54,594 nt of DNA from Candidatus Acidiferrales bacterium. GTDB lineage: Bacteria; Acidobacteriota; Terriglobia; Acidiferrales; UBA7541. Shown one piece after another: positions 8,019-17,025 of this stretch; position 1 is the stretch's first letter; every line of letters starts with the position of its first letter. Below the pieces are notes generated by a model. That model did no database searches, had not been told where the DNA came from, and saw only the letters and a list, made by a program, of their open reading frames with translations. Location of the stretch: the NCBI GenBank assembly GCA_030037525.1, contig JASHRC010000152.1, positions 1 through 54,594 on the forward strand, written 5' to 3'. The translations under genes were made by a program, and so were the position numbers.

Positions 8019-9789
8019 TACTCTGGGAAATCTGAAACGCACCCACTACTGCGGTGAGCTCAGGGCGGCCGACAGCGACAAAGACGTCGTGCTGATGGGC
8101 TGGGTGCAGCGTCGCCGCGACCTGGGCCAGTTGATCTTCATCGACGTGCGCGATCGTGCCGGCATCGCGCAGATTGTGTTCAACAAGGAGCGGTCTCCCG
8201 AGGCCCATGCGAGGGCCGAAGAGTTGCGCTCGGAGTTTGTCGTGGCACTGGAGGGTCGCGTCGTTCGGCGGCAAAAACCAAACCCTGAAATTCCGACCGG
8301 CGAAGTGGAAGTACTGGCCACGCGCTTGCGCATCCTGAACAACTCCAAGACCCCGCCGTTTACAATTGAGGACGACGTCACGGCCAGCGAGGAGACGCGC
8401 CTGCGCTACCGTTATCTCGACCTGCGCCGGCCGCGCCCGCACCGCAACATCGAGCTGCGACACCGCATCGTTTTCGAAATTCGCAAGACGCTTGACGAGC
8501 TGGGCTTCTTCGAGATCGAAACGCCCCTGCTTACGCGCTCGACCCCGGAAGGCGCGCGGGACTGCCTGGTCCCGAGCCGCATCCATCAAGGCCACTTTTA
8601 CGCGCTGCCGCAATCGCCGCAAATCTTCAAGCAGATTCTGATGATCTCCGGCATGGACAAGTATTTCCAGATCTGCAAGTGCATTCGCGACGAGGATTTT
8701 CGGGCCGACCGCCAGCTGGAGTTCACGCAGCTCGACCTGGAGATGTCTTTCCCGCACCAGCAGGATATTTTCGACGCAATCGAGCGCGTGATGGAGCGGG
8801 TGTGCGCGCTCGTGGGCGTGAAGGTGGCGCGCCCGTTTCGCCACATGGAGTACAAGGAAGCTCTGCGCCTCTACGGTTCCGACAAACCCGATTTGCGCTT
8901 CGGAATGGAGTTGCATAACGTCACGGAGTTTTTTGAGCCCGCGCGCGCGGCGCTCAATTTCCGGGGAAACATGCAGGCCGTCCTCGCGCCGGGGGCGGCC
9001 TCCTGGTCGCGAAAACATCTCGATGAGCTCGCCGAGTTTGCGAAAGCAGCCGGCGCGCGCGGAATCTACACGGCAAAAGTGACGGCAGCAGGAATTTCGT
9101 CAGCGCTCGAAAAATACCTCGGCGCCGAGGGGCTCGGCAAACTCAGCGAAGCAGTCGGTGCAAAACCGGGGGATTTACTGGTCGCTGCGGCAGCGCAAGA
9201 TCAAATTTCGCACAGCGATCTGTCGCTGAACGTAGCCGGTCAGATTCGCTTGTATCTGGGCGACAAGCTCGATTTAATCGATCGAAGCAAATGGGAATTT
9301 CTTTGGATCACCGGCTTTGCGCTTTTTGAATGGAGCGAGACCGAAAAGCGCTGGGTGAGCGCGCAGCACCCGTTCACCGGCATCGTCGAAGAAGACATCG
9401 AAAAACTCGAAACTGCCCCCTGGGAATGCCGCTCGAAGGGCTACGATCTGGTGCTGAACGGAAACGAGCTCGGCTCAGGCAGCATTCGAATCCATCGGCA
9501 GGATGTGCAGGCGCGAATGTTCAAAGCGCTGGGCCTCAGTGACGAACAGGCGCGGCACCGTTTTGGATTTTTTCTGGATGCCCTCACTTACGGCACACCT
9601 CCGCATGGCGGTATCGCATTGGGAATCGATCGTGTGGTCATGCTTTTGGCGGGGGAAAAATCGCTGCGCGACGTGATCGCGTTTCCGAAGACAGCCAAAG
9701 CTCAGGATCTTATGTCGGAAGCACCATCGACAGTGGATGAGGCCCAGCTCGATGAACTGGGGATTTCGATCAAACCGAAGGCGAAGTGA
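8011..9789 (+). CDS. aspS: Aspartyl-tRNA synthetase, bacterial type
   Basis: This 592-residue class II enzyme charges tRNA-Asp. An N-terminal OB-fold binds the anticodon (VVLMGWVQRRRDLGQLIF). The catalytic core shows PEGARDCLVPSR, motif 2 (RDEDFRADRQLEFTQLD) and motif 3 (GGIALGIDRVVMLLAG), with the bacterial GAD insertion domain between them. I chose the GTG at 8011 because GGAGAGAAGGGG lies directly upstream inside hisS; an in-frame TTG at 7987 would add eight residues. It overlaps hisS by 8 bases. Whether it also charges tRNA-Asn cannot be decided here. Confidence 0.96.
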   Translation: MLDTLGNLKRTHYCGELRAADSDKDVVLMGWVQRRRDLGQLIFIDVRDRAGIAQIVFNKERSPEAHARAEELRSEFVVALEGRVVRRQKPNPEIPTGEVEVLATRLRILNNSKTPPFTIEDDVTASEETRLRYRYLDLRRPRPHRNIELRHRIVFEIRKTLDELGFFEIETPLLTRSTPEGARDCLVPSRIHQGHFYALPQSPQIFKQILMISGMDKYFQICKCIRDEDFRADRQLEFTQLDLEMSFPHQQDIFDAIERVMERVCALVGVKVARPFRHMEYKEALRLYGSDKPDLRFGMELHNVTEFFEPARAALNFRGNMQAVLAPGAASWSRKHLDELAEFAKAAGARGIYTAKVTAAGISSALEKYLGAEGLGKLSEAVGAKPGDLLVAAAAQDQISHSDLSLNVAGQIRLYLGDKLDLIDRSKWEFLWITGFALFEWSETEKRWVSAQHPFTGIVEEDIEKLETAPWECRSKGYDLVLNGNELGSGSIRIHRQDVQARMFKALGLSDEQARHRFGFFLDALTYGTPPHGGIALGIDRVVMLLAGEKSLRDVIAFPKTAKAQDLMSEAPSTVDEAQLDELGISIKPKAK

Positions 9790-10122
9790 GTGAGAACGGT
9801 TTCCGGCAGAACGGTCGAAACCCCGTTTGTCCCCGGGCTGCCCGAAGGCGGCACGAACCTCGGAGTTTCCGGAAGAATGATCCCGATTCCGATGGTCCTC
9901 GCGATGATCAGCGTGACTTGGTTCTGCCTTTGGGCAGTTGATTTGCTGCGCTGGTGGATTTCCCTGCCTGCCGGGCTGGTGGCAGGGGCGATCGCACTAC
10001 TTGTTTCCGTCCATTTTGCGAACCGAGCCATGCGCAAAGCTGGCGCCGAGGTATCTACCGCTCCAAGCGGCCGAGACACTTGCAACGCGCCGCTCAGGGG
10101 TCCCCAAGACCGTACACCATGA
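9790..10122 (+). CDS. Small membrane protein, unknown function
   Basis: A 110-residue protein with two adjacent membrane segments (around residues 33-52 and 58-76) and a polar, Arg/Pro-rich tail. It begins with GTG immediately after the aspS stop and ends in an ATGA overlap with the mutL start, so translation could pass from one gene to the next. This tight packing is the main reason to believe it is real. I recognise no family. Confidence 0.55.
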   Translation: MRTVSGRTVETPFVPGLPEGGTNLGVSGRMIPIPMVLAMISVTWFCLWAVDLLRWWISLPAGLVAGAIALLVSVHFANRAMRKAGAEVSTAPSGRDTCNAPLRGPQDRTP

Positions 10123-12056
10123 GCCGAATTCGCATTCTTGCCGAAAATGTCGCGAACAAGATCGCCGCGGGTGAGGTGATTGAGCGTCCGGCATCGGTGG
10201 TGAAGGAACTGGTCGAAAACGCGCTGGACGCCGGTGCGCGATCGATCCGCATCGAAGCGGAATCGGGCGGTAAGCGCATGATCCGCGTCACCGATGACGG
10301 GTCCGGCATGAATCACGACGACGCGCTGCTGGCCTTCGAACGCCACGCGACCTCGAAATTGCAGACTGCCGACGACCTGCTTTCGATCGCTACCCTCGGC
10401 TTCCGCGGTGAGGCGCTGCCGTCCATCGCGGCGGTCTCGAGGCTGGTGCTCGAAACGCGCACGGCAGACCAAGAGCGGGGAACTCGCGTTGAATTCGCGG
10501 GCGGAAAACTGGTCAGCGTGAAGCCCGCCGGCGTGCCGGCAGGAACGTCGATTAGCGTAGCGGAGGTTTTCTACTGCATGCCGGCGCGCCGAAAATTTCT
10601 CAAATCAGAGACGACCGAACTCGGACACATCGCCTCGCTCGTCACGCACTACGCACTTGCGCATCCAGAGGTGCGGGTTCTCCTGAAGACGCCCGCGCAG
10701 GTGATCCTGGATTGTGCGCCCGTCGAAAAGCATTCCGATCGCGTATATCAGGTTTTCGGCCGCCAGGCCCTCGACGAATTGGTCGAAATCCCGATGGGTG
10801 AGGGATCGGTGCGCTCGGCGACCAGAGAACCGGAACTTGAATCCGAGGAGGAGGCGGCAACCCTTCGCGTGAGTGGCTTCGCGTCGCGTCCTGAGGTGCA
10901 GCGCACGAATCGCAACGGAATTTATATCTTTGTGAACCGGAGGCTGGTGCGCGATCGGCTGCTGCTCCACGCAATCGGCGAAGCATATCGCCATGTAACT
11001 CCACCGGGCTCTTTTCCCGTTGTGCTTCTGTTTCTCGATCTGCCTTACCGAGAAGTCGACGTCAACGTGCATCCGGCGAAAATCGAGGTGCGCTTTCGCC
11101 ATCCGCAGTTTGTCCATGATTTCACGCGCGACACTCTGCGCCACGCCCTGTCGACGGCGCGGCCGATCGCGGGATTCCCTGCGGCGCGCGCCGCGGCCGC
11201 AACCGGGAATACCCAAGACCCGCGGCGCGGCTATGCGGCTTCGGAAGCCGGCGCGTTTCCTGCGCCCCCTGGCGCGGAAATTCCGACGTCACTTGGGTCC
11301 AGCGCCGCCGCTCCCGGTCGGTTCGAGCTCGCGAGCGCGCCGGAGGGTTCCTTCGCTCAACGTCTGGGCTTTGGCTCCGATGGCGTAATAAATCTTCCGA
11401 TCGGATCACAGGCAGTCGCGCCGCCGTTCTCCGAGGCTCCTTCCACCGAAGCTGGATCGCTACCAAGCCCGGAAGCAATTGCCGACTTGAAGCCGCTCGG
11501 CCAGGTGAATGCGAGCTTCATCGTCGCGGTAAATGGAGAAGGATTGTGGATTATCGACCAGCACGTGGCACATGAACGCGTGCTCTTCGAGCAACACCTC
11601 CGGGCGCGCCGCGAAGGTGAACTCGGCGGCCAGCGCTTGCTTGTGCCCATCCTGGTCGAACTGAATCCCCGCCAGTTGGCCACCTTCGAGCAGATCAGCG
11701 AGGAATTGCGCGCGAATGGATTCGAGGCGGGCTTGATGGGGCCGCGCAGCATCGCAATTCATGCGACGCCTGCGGGAATCTCTGGTGGCGACGCGGAAAA
11801 GCTGCTCTTCGAAATCCTCGACGAGGTTGCGCGCGAAAATCAGGCTATTTCGATCGATTCGTTGCAGGCCAAAATCGCAGCCTCAACCGCATGCCACGCG
11901 GCAATCAAAGTGAATACGCCTCTGGACACGACGAAAATGGAATGGCTGCTCGGCGAGCTGGCGAAAACGGAATATCCGATGAGCTGTCCGCACGGGCGTC
12001 CCGTCGTGCTGCGCTACTCGGTTCGCGAGATCGAGCGTGCATTCAAACGGATTTGA
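10119..12056 (+). CDS. mutL: DNA mismatch repair protein MutL
   Basis: A 645-residue MutL. It has the GHKL ATPase N-terminus (IAAGEVIERPASVVKELVENALDAG, shortened motif: the Glu of ELVEN is the catalytic residue), DGSGM, and the GFRGEALPSI motif, followed by the transducer domain with VDVNVHPAK. A Pro/Ala-rich linker of about 110 residues leads to a C-terminal dimerisation domain beginning near LGQVNASFIVAV. MutL couples mismatch recognition by MutS to strand removal. The DQHVAHERV segment resembles the DQHA(x)2E(x)4E endonuclease motif found in species without MutH, so nicking activity is likely. The start ATG overlaps the previous stop codon. Confidence 0.95.
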   Translation: MSRIRILAENVANKIAAGEVIERPASVVKELVENALDAGARSIRIEAESGGKRMIRVTDDGSGMNHDDALLAFERHATSKLQTADDLLSIATLGFRGEALPSIAAVSRLVLETRTADQERGTRVEFAGGKLVSVKPAGVPAGTSISVAEVFYCMPARRKFLKSETTELGHIASLVTHYALAHPEVRVLLKTPAQVILDCAPVEKHSDRVYQVFGRQALDELVEIPMGEGSVRSATREPELESEEEAATLRVSGFASRPEVQRTNRNGIYIFVNRRLVRDRLLLHAIGEAYRHVTPPGSFPVVLLFLDLPYREVDVNVHPAKIEVRFRHPQFVHDFTRDTLRHALSTARPIAGFPAARAAAATGNTQDPRRGYAASEAGAFPAPPGAEIPTSLGSSAAAPGRFELASAPEGSFAQRLGFGSDGVINLPIGSQAVAPPFSEAPSTEAGSLPSPEAIADLKPLGQVNASFIVAVNGEGLWIIDQHVAHERVLFEQHLRARREGELGGQRLLVPILVELNPRQLATFEQISEELRANGFEAGLMGPRSIAIHATPAGISGGDAEKLLFEILDEVARENQAISIDSLQAKIAASTACHAAIKVNTPLDTTKMEWLLGELAKTEYPMSCPHGRPVVLRYSVREIERAFKRI

Positions 12057-12132
12057 CGATGCGACCAGCATGGTCATCTGAAGGGGAGCGACGGAAGAAT
12101 CTCATGAAGGCGGTGCTGACTTTCCGGTAAAG

Positions 12133-12807
12133 TTGTTGCGCAATCTCATCGTCGCAATTGATGGCCCGGTCGGCTCAGGCAAGAGCACGCTCGCGCGCCG
12201 TGTCGCTGAGCTGCTGGGCTACCTCTACATCGATACCGGAGCGATGTATCGGTCGGTGGCGCTGAAGGCTTTGCGGCGCGGCATTTCGCTCGAGGCGCAG
12301 GAGCACTTAACTTCTCTTGCGGCCGAAACGCGGATTGATCTTCGTGCACAGGACGGGACGCAACAAGTCTTCCTCGATGGCGAGGACGTAACGGCCGCAA
12401 TCCGCACGCCGGAGGTCGCCCAGGCCGCGTCCAAAGTTGCGGTTGTTCCGGGGGTCCGCAGGGTGCTGGTGGCCGAACAGCGCCGCGCCGGGGAGCGCGG
12501 CGGAGTCGTGATGGAAGGCCGCGATATTGGAAGCGTGGTTTTCCCGGACGCCCAACTGAAGATATTCCTCACGGCTTCTCCCGAAATCAGGGCCGAGCGG
12601 CGCTGGCACGAGCATCAGCAGAAGGGCGATGGAATCGACCTCACGCGCACGCTCGAGGAAATCCACGAGCGTGATCGCCGCGATCGCGAGCGCAGCGCGT
12701 CGCCCTTAGTTCGCGCCCACGATGCGATCGTCGTCGACAGCACGGCGATGGAGCCGGAAGAGGTGGCGCGTCTTGTCCTTCTGTTGGTGAACGAGCGAGG
12801 CGGCTGA
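12133..12807 (+). CDS. cmk: Cytidylate kinase
   Basis: This 224-residue protein phosphorylates CMP and dCMP to the diphosphates. It shows the P-loop GPVGSGKST, the substrate-site sequence DTGAMYRS and the LID region MEGRDIGSVVFPDA. The start is TTG at 12133 (or the next codon, also TTG); no ATG is available near the P-loop. It follows mutL by about 75 bases and precedes a tRNA gene. Confidence 0.94.
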   Translation: MLRNLIVAIDGPVGSGKSTLARRVAELLGYLYIDTGAMYRSVALKALRRGISLEAQEHLTSLAAETRIDLRAQDGTQQVFLDGEDVTAAIRTPEVAQAASKVAVVPGVRRVLVAEQRRAGERGGVVMEGRDIGSVVFPDAQLKIFLTASPEIRAERRWHEHQQKGDGIDLTRTLEEIHERDRRDRERSASPLVRAHDAIVVDSTAMEPEEVARLVLLLVNERGG

Positions 12808-12811
12808 GCGA

Positions 12812-12820
12812 TGTTATACT
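12812..12820 (+). promoter_or_regulatory. Extended -10 promoter of tRNA-Leu
   Basis: TGTTATACT is a perfect extended -10 element (TG-n-TATACT) beginning just after the cmk stop codon and about 17 bases before the first tRNA base. No good -35 hexamer sits at the right distance, which fits an extended -10 promoter. Inferred from sequence only. Confidence 0.5.
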
Positions 12821-12836
12821 CGAGTTCCCTGGCAGC

Positions 12837-12923
12837 GCGGAAGTGGCGGAATTGGCAGACGCGCCAGCCTTAGGAGCTGGTGGCCGCAAGGCCGTAGGGG
12901 TTCGAGTCCCTTCTTCCGCACCA
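12837..12923 (+). tRNA. tRNA-Leu(UAG), CCA encoded
   Basis: The acceptor arms GCGGAAG and CTTCCGC pair perfectly, followed by A and an encoded CCA at 12921-12923. The anticodon stem CCAGC/GCTGG encloses the loop CTTAGGA, so the anticodon is UAG (12871-12873), reading CUA and likely other CUN leucine codons. A long variable arm (around GGCCGCAAGGCC) and a T arm with GGTTCGAGTCC identify it as a class II tRNA, as expected for leucine. Confidence 0.95.
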
Positions 12924-13052
12924 CGTCTTCTCGACATTTGCGATCTTCGCGGCGTCGCCGCCCAGGCGGGAGCGCGCCTTTGCGGATTTTCTTGCATCGA
13001 TGACCGAGCGAGTCGTACGGCGCGCGAGAAAACGAGTCAAACGGAGATTCGA

Positions 13053-14009
13053 ATGAGGCTCTCTGTAGTTCTTCTGATCGTTATTCTTTGGGAGCCTGCC
13101 CAAAGCCAAGAGTCGTACTTGCAGGCTGTCAAGCATTTCGAATACAACGCTGACGTTCCTCTGGACATCAAGGAAATCTCGGCCCAGGATCGGCCGGGAG
13201 TGAAGGTGCATGACATTACGTACGCCAGCCCGAAAGGCGGAGTGGTGCCCGCCTATCTGGTTGTGCCAAGCCGAGAAGGGAGGTTCGCCGCAATTCTGTG
13301 GGGTCACTGGATGATGCCCAAGTCTCCTACGGCCAATCGCAGCGAATTCCTCGACGAGGCCGTCGCCCTGGCCTCCGCAGGCGTAGTCTCGCTTCTGATC
13401 GACGCTCCGCCCGTTCGTCCTGGTTTCAAAGAGGACCCCGATCCTCTTAGTTCTCAAGGGTCGGATATCGCCGCGCAGGAAGTGATCGATCTCCGGCGCG
13501 GTCTCGACCTGCTCGTGTCACGCAAGGACGTGGACGGGAAGCGAATTGCATACATCGGCCACAGTTACGGTGCTCAGTGCGGTAGCATTCTGGATGCAGT
13601 GGACAAGCGCCCGGCTGCGTTCGTGTTCATGGGGAACCCCGTATCGGTTCGAGAATTCATTCTTTCTAGTGACTCACCGGAGGCTATCGAGTTCCGCAAA
13701 TCGCTGCCCATCGACAAAATCAAGCAATATCTCAACGCCAACAGCTGGGCCGATCCGGGCACCTATGTGTCCCACCTCGGTCCTGCGCCTGCCTTGTTCG
13801 AGTACGCTACACAGGACGAGTTTGTACCAGTTGCGCAGGCACAGCATTATTTCGAAATGAGTTCAGGTCCAAAGGAAATTAGGTTCTACGACGCGACCCA
13901 TGCACTCAACTTCGAGGCCCGCTACGACCGCTATCAGTTCTTACGAAAGCGCCTCGGCCTCGAGGCGCTCGCTTCGAACACACTGGAAAAGATTCCGGCG
14001 ACGAGATAG
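13053..14009 (+). CDS. Secreted alpha/beta hydrolase, dienelactone-hydrolase type
   Basis: A 318-residue protein starting at an ATG preceded by GGAG, with a signal peptide (MRLSVVLLIVILWEPAQSQ). The fold shows a nucleophile elbow GHSYG (residue about 170), a likely acid residue in ATQDEFVP and a likely catalytic His in YDATHALN, the order Ser-Asp-His expected for the family. An HGHW/GHWMMP-like stretch (LWGHWMMP) may form the oxyanion site. It probably hydrolyses an ester or related bond in the periplasm; the substrate is unknown. It stands alone behind the tRNA. Confidence 0.82.
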   Translation: MRLSVVLLIVILWEPAQSQESYLQAVKHFEYNADVPLDIKEISAQDRPGVKVHDITYASPKGGVVPAYLVVPSREGRFAAILWGHWMMPKSPTANRSEFLDEAVALASAGVVSLLIDAPPVRPGFKEDPDPLSSQGSDIAAQEVIDLRRGLDLLVSRKDVDGKRIAYIGHSYGAQCGSILDAVDKRPAAFVFMGNPVSVREFILSSDSPEAIEFRKSLPIDKIKQYLNANSWADPGTYVSHLGPAPALFEYATQDEFVPVAQAQHYFEMSSGPKEIRFYDATHALNFEARYDRYQFLRKRLGLEALASNTLEKIPATR

Positions 14010-14119
14010 TGAGCCGGGATGCTCTCGAAAACCACGATCGCCATCTCCTGAGCCGAGATGAGGCGCAACAAATTCGACATCTACGTCGATGCCCCCGTGC
14101 TCCGGTCGCGAGACAGAAT

Positions 14120-15859
14120 TCAGAGGCTGCGTTTGAGGACCAATCGACGGGCGATGCTAAGAATCTCGCCGACATTGAAATTCACGAGGCGGGCGGGCCA
14201 GAACAGCTCGGCCTTGTCGCACACAGTGGATTCGCTGTATTTCACGATTTCGCCTTCCAAGCCGGCGGGCAGGGCCGGCTGATTTTCATTTGCCGCACTT
14301 TCCGCTGCAGCGAGACGCGCGCGAAGGTCGCGCGCCTCGCAAATGTGCTGCGCGACGGTCGCAGCGCGTTTTTTCGAGATGCGTCGGTAACGTAGCTTAA
14401 GGGAGTTGAGCTGCTCGGCGGCATCGTAGGTGGCGTCGACGAGCTGGGCGCGAGTCATCCATTTCGTTTCGTAGTTGAGCGTGCGCTCCCAGGTGGGCTG
14501 AGTGAGAAGCTGGCGATGCTCCTCAAGCGTGCGGGCGAACAGGCGATAGCCAAAGCGCTCGGGGTCTTCGAAAATGCGGCTGCCGGGATCGAGGAATGGC
14601 CCCATGGGTGAGAGGAAGCAGGACAAACGCCCATCGCTGATTTGGAACAGATGCTCGCAGTACGCGACGGTATCGAGCGCAGATTGATAGGTCTGGCCTG
14701 GAAGGCCAATCATGAAGAAGAGGTCCAGGCGTGAGCACCGCAGACGCAAAGCTTGCAGCAAAATCCGCTCGAGTTTTTCATTGTCATAAGAGGGCTCGCC
14801 TTCCTGCGCTTGGCGGAGCGCGTGGTCGTGGCTTTCCGGACTGATCTCCATGCTCCAGTGAGGCACGGCGGCGTCGATCTGGTGCAGGAATTCCTTCGGC
14901 GGCAGGTCAAAAAACTCGAATACGATTTCGTTGGAGAGATTCGCTTTGCGCACGTTCGCGAGAACCGATTCCGCGTAGGCAGTTCCCGCCTGCAATAAAT
15001 CGCCAACCAGAAAAATCGGCGCGCGGCTGACGCGAGACAGCGAGGCCATATTGGCCGCCAGGCTTTCGGGGCTGCGAAAAACGGGCCAATTGCGTTTCGT
15101 CAGCTGGCCGCAGGCGGTTTTGGAGCTGCCGCATGTGGCGCACTCGCAGGAGCAGCCTTTGACGGTGAAGACGGCGGTGATGGGATTGCCCCACCAGGCG
15201 TTGTAAGGCAAGACGCTGCGAAGATCGCGATGGCGCAGGACCATTTCGACCATGAGATCGGGCCGCAGGTCGGCGTAATCGAGCGCGGACGGTAAAAAGG
15301 TCATGGGATTGATTTGCGTCGCGCCATCCCGCTTCCAGGTCAGATTGGGAACTTTGGCGAGCGCTTCGCTGTTTTCGAGCGACTGAAGCAGCGCGTGAAG
15401 CGGAGGCTCGGTGCTGTCGCCGCGGAGAACGAAATCGACGTGCGGATAGCGGATCAGCTCCTCGTGAAAATACGTGGAGGAAAGTCCGCCCATGATGACG
15501 GGCACGCCGGGAAGATTCGCTTTCACGAGTTTGGCGATTTCCAGCGCGCCGTGCGCGTGTGGCAGCCAGTGGAGATCGATGCCCACGGCCCTGGGGCGCG
15601 GCAGAGACGCCAGAAAGCGGGGGACGGAGAAGCGGCGGTCGACAATCATTCTGAAAGCGAGATTTACGATGCGCACTCTCATGCCGCGCTGCTGGAGGTA
15701 GCTGGCGATGGTGAGAAATCCGAGCGGGTACATCTCGAAAACGGTGGAGGACGGGATTAGGTCGCTAACGGGACCGTAGAAAATGGATTTTTCGCGAAAG
15801 TCGTAAACGCTGGGAGGATGCAGGAGCAGCAGATCCAGTCGTTTTGATTTTTGGGTCAT
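14120..15859 (-). CDS. B12-binding-domain radical SAM protein
   Basis: A 579-residue protein. The N-terminal third is a cobalamin-binding-like Rossmann domain (LLLLHPPSVYD, then GIDLHWLPHA and VIMGGLSSTYF), though no classical DxHxxG is clear. The radical SAM cluster motif is CSCECATC (Cys-x3-Cys-x2-Cys) near residue 235 within VKGCSCECATCGSS. Further core features include MEISPESHD and DLFFMIGLPGQT. The C-terminal 150 residues are helical and charged. Proteins of this group methylate or rearrange lipids, cofactors or antibiotics; the substrate here cannot be named. It is the last minus-strand gene of the respiratory block, 250 bases after a cytochrome b gene, with no gene seen between. Whether it belongs to that block is unclear. 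Confidence 0.85.
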   Translation of the reverse strand: MTQKSKRLDLLLLHPPSVYDFREKSIFYGPVSDLIPSSTVFEMYPLGFLTIASYLQQRGMRVRIVNLAFRMIVDRRFSVPRFLASLPRPRAVGIDLHWLPHAHGALEIAKLVKANLPGVPVIMGGLSSTYFHEELIRYPHVDFVLRGDSTEPPLHALLQSLENSEALAKVPNLTWKRDGATQINPMTFLPSALDYADLRPDLMVEMVLRHRDLRSVLPYNAWWGNPITAVFTVKGCSCECATCGSSKTACGQLTKRNWPVFRSPESLAANMASLSRVSRAPIFLVGDLLQAGTAYAESVLANVRKANLSNEIVFEFFDLPPKEFLHQIDAAVPHWSMEISPESHDHALRQAQEGEPSYDNEKLERILLQALRLRCSRLDLFFMIGLPGQTYQSALDTVAYCEHLFQISDGRLSCFLSPMGPFLDPGSRIFEDPERFGYRLFARTLEEHRQLLTQPTWERTLNYETKWMTRAQLVDATYDAAEQLNSLKLRYRRISKKRAATVAQHICEARDLRARLAAAESAANENQPALPAGLEGEIVKYSESTVCDKAELFWPARLVNFNVGEILSIARRLVLKRSL

Positions 15860-16111
15860 AGGAAGGCTTGCCTAAAGACTCGGGCGGAGGTCGGTTGCGG
15901 GGCTGGAGGAGGAAGATTCACCGCAGGTCGAGGTCGGTCCCAAAGCACCGGGAGCGATGCGTAGGATTGCGGATTGGGACGCAGTGCGGCGCTGTGAAGC
16001 GGACGGAGATGTCGCGAGCGATCGATGACGTGATGTACACCACGGCTGAGGCGCACGTCAAGCACGGCGGCAAACACTGGTCGGAATCTGTGCCACCTGC
16101 GAGCGGAGGGG

Positions 16112-16993
16112 TCACCTGCCACGGAAAAACGTGACGAGCGTCAGAACCAGCAAGACGAACCCGCTCAGGACGACGACCACCCCAACAGTGCGGCCGAAGT
16201 TTTTCAACCAGAGCTGCGGCGAGCTGGCGAGCACCGACTGCAACTGACCGGTTTCGACCAGGCGCTGATACTCCTCGGGATGCTTTTCCTTCAGCTCTTC
16301 TTCCGTCATGCGGCCGGTGAAAATGACCAAGTCCATCGGGAAACTGCCGGGGCGCAGATGCGTGTTAAAGAAGTGGATGGCGAAGATGAACCAAACGGCG
16401 AGGAGAGCTTCTTCGCCGTGGATCAGAAGCGCGATATTGAGCCAGGAGCCAGGTACAAACCGGGCGAAGAACGGCGCGAACCACATCGCGTAGCCGGAAA
16501 TTCCGATGATGCCCATGCCCCAGAAGACAGCCCAATAGTCGAATTTTTCCCAATAAGCGAAGCGGTCAAATTTGGGGCGCGGGCCGAGCCAAACGAACCA
16601 GCGGAAATGACCGTAGAGATCCTGAAGATCCTTGAGGCGCGGGACCATCGAGTTTGGTCCCCAGAAGATGCCTCGCTGGCCCTGGAAGATGCCGCGATAG
16701 CCCATGTCGCCCAAGTGAATCAAAAATGCCACAGTCAGAATCACGGCGCAGAATTTGTGCCAAAAGAGGATGGCGGTGAAGCCGCCAACCCCGAGTGCGA
16801 CGGCGTGAGCCCAGCCGGAATGGCTGAAGCGGAGAACCATGCCGGTGAAGGCCAGGCCCATGAAAGTGGCCATGATGACGCCGTGGAGATAACGCTGGCC
16901 GAGCGTAAAGCGGCTGTAATAGGTCGGCTCAGCCGCAACCGCGGTGCCTTCCACTCGCCGCCGCGCGCGATCACTGGTACCGTTCGGACTCAT
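16112..16993 (-). CDS. Membrane cytochrome b (formate dehydrogenase gamma / b561 type)
   Basis: A 293-residue protein with about five membrane helices and several histidines placed for two b-type hemes (YLHGVIM, FWHKF, FLIHLGD, IHGEEALL, AIHFFNTH). The arrangement matches the cytochrome b subunits of formate dehydrogenases and thiosulfate or tetrathionate reductases, which pass electrons between a periplasmic partner and the quinone pool. Its ATG has GGAGAG upstream. No molybdoenzyme gene is nearby; the neighbours are 11-heme and 6-heme cytochromes 30 and 1,250 bases upstream, so it likely exchanges electrons with those. Confidence 0.85.
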   Translation of the reverse strand: MSPNGTSDRARRRVEGTAVAAEPTYYSRFTLGQRYLHGVIMATFMGLAFTGMVLRFSHSGWAHAVALGVGGFTAILFWHKFCAVILTVAFLIHLGDMGYRGIFQGQRGIFWGPNSMVPRLKDLQDLYGHFRWFVWLGPRPKFDRFAYWEKFDYWAVFWGMGIIGISGYAMWFAPFFARFVPGSWLNIALLIHGEEALLAVWFIFAIHFFNTHLRPGSFPMDLVIFTGRMTEEELKEKHPEEYQRLVETGQLQSVLASSPQLWLKNFGRTVGVVVVLSGFVLLVLTLVTFFRGR

Positions 16994-17025
16994 GACTCTC
17001 TCCTAAAACGTCCATGTCCTGAAAC

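Noticed and set aside
8011-9789. Leu in RRRDLG of AspRS as a sign of non-discriminating charging
   Set aside because: The discriminating E. coli enzyme has the same residue there as far as I recall, so it tells nothing.
12843-13052. Upstream extension of the alpha/beta hydrolase frame
   Set aside because: It runs through the tRNA-Leu gene; the ATG at 13053 has a ribosome site and starts a signal peptide.
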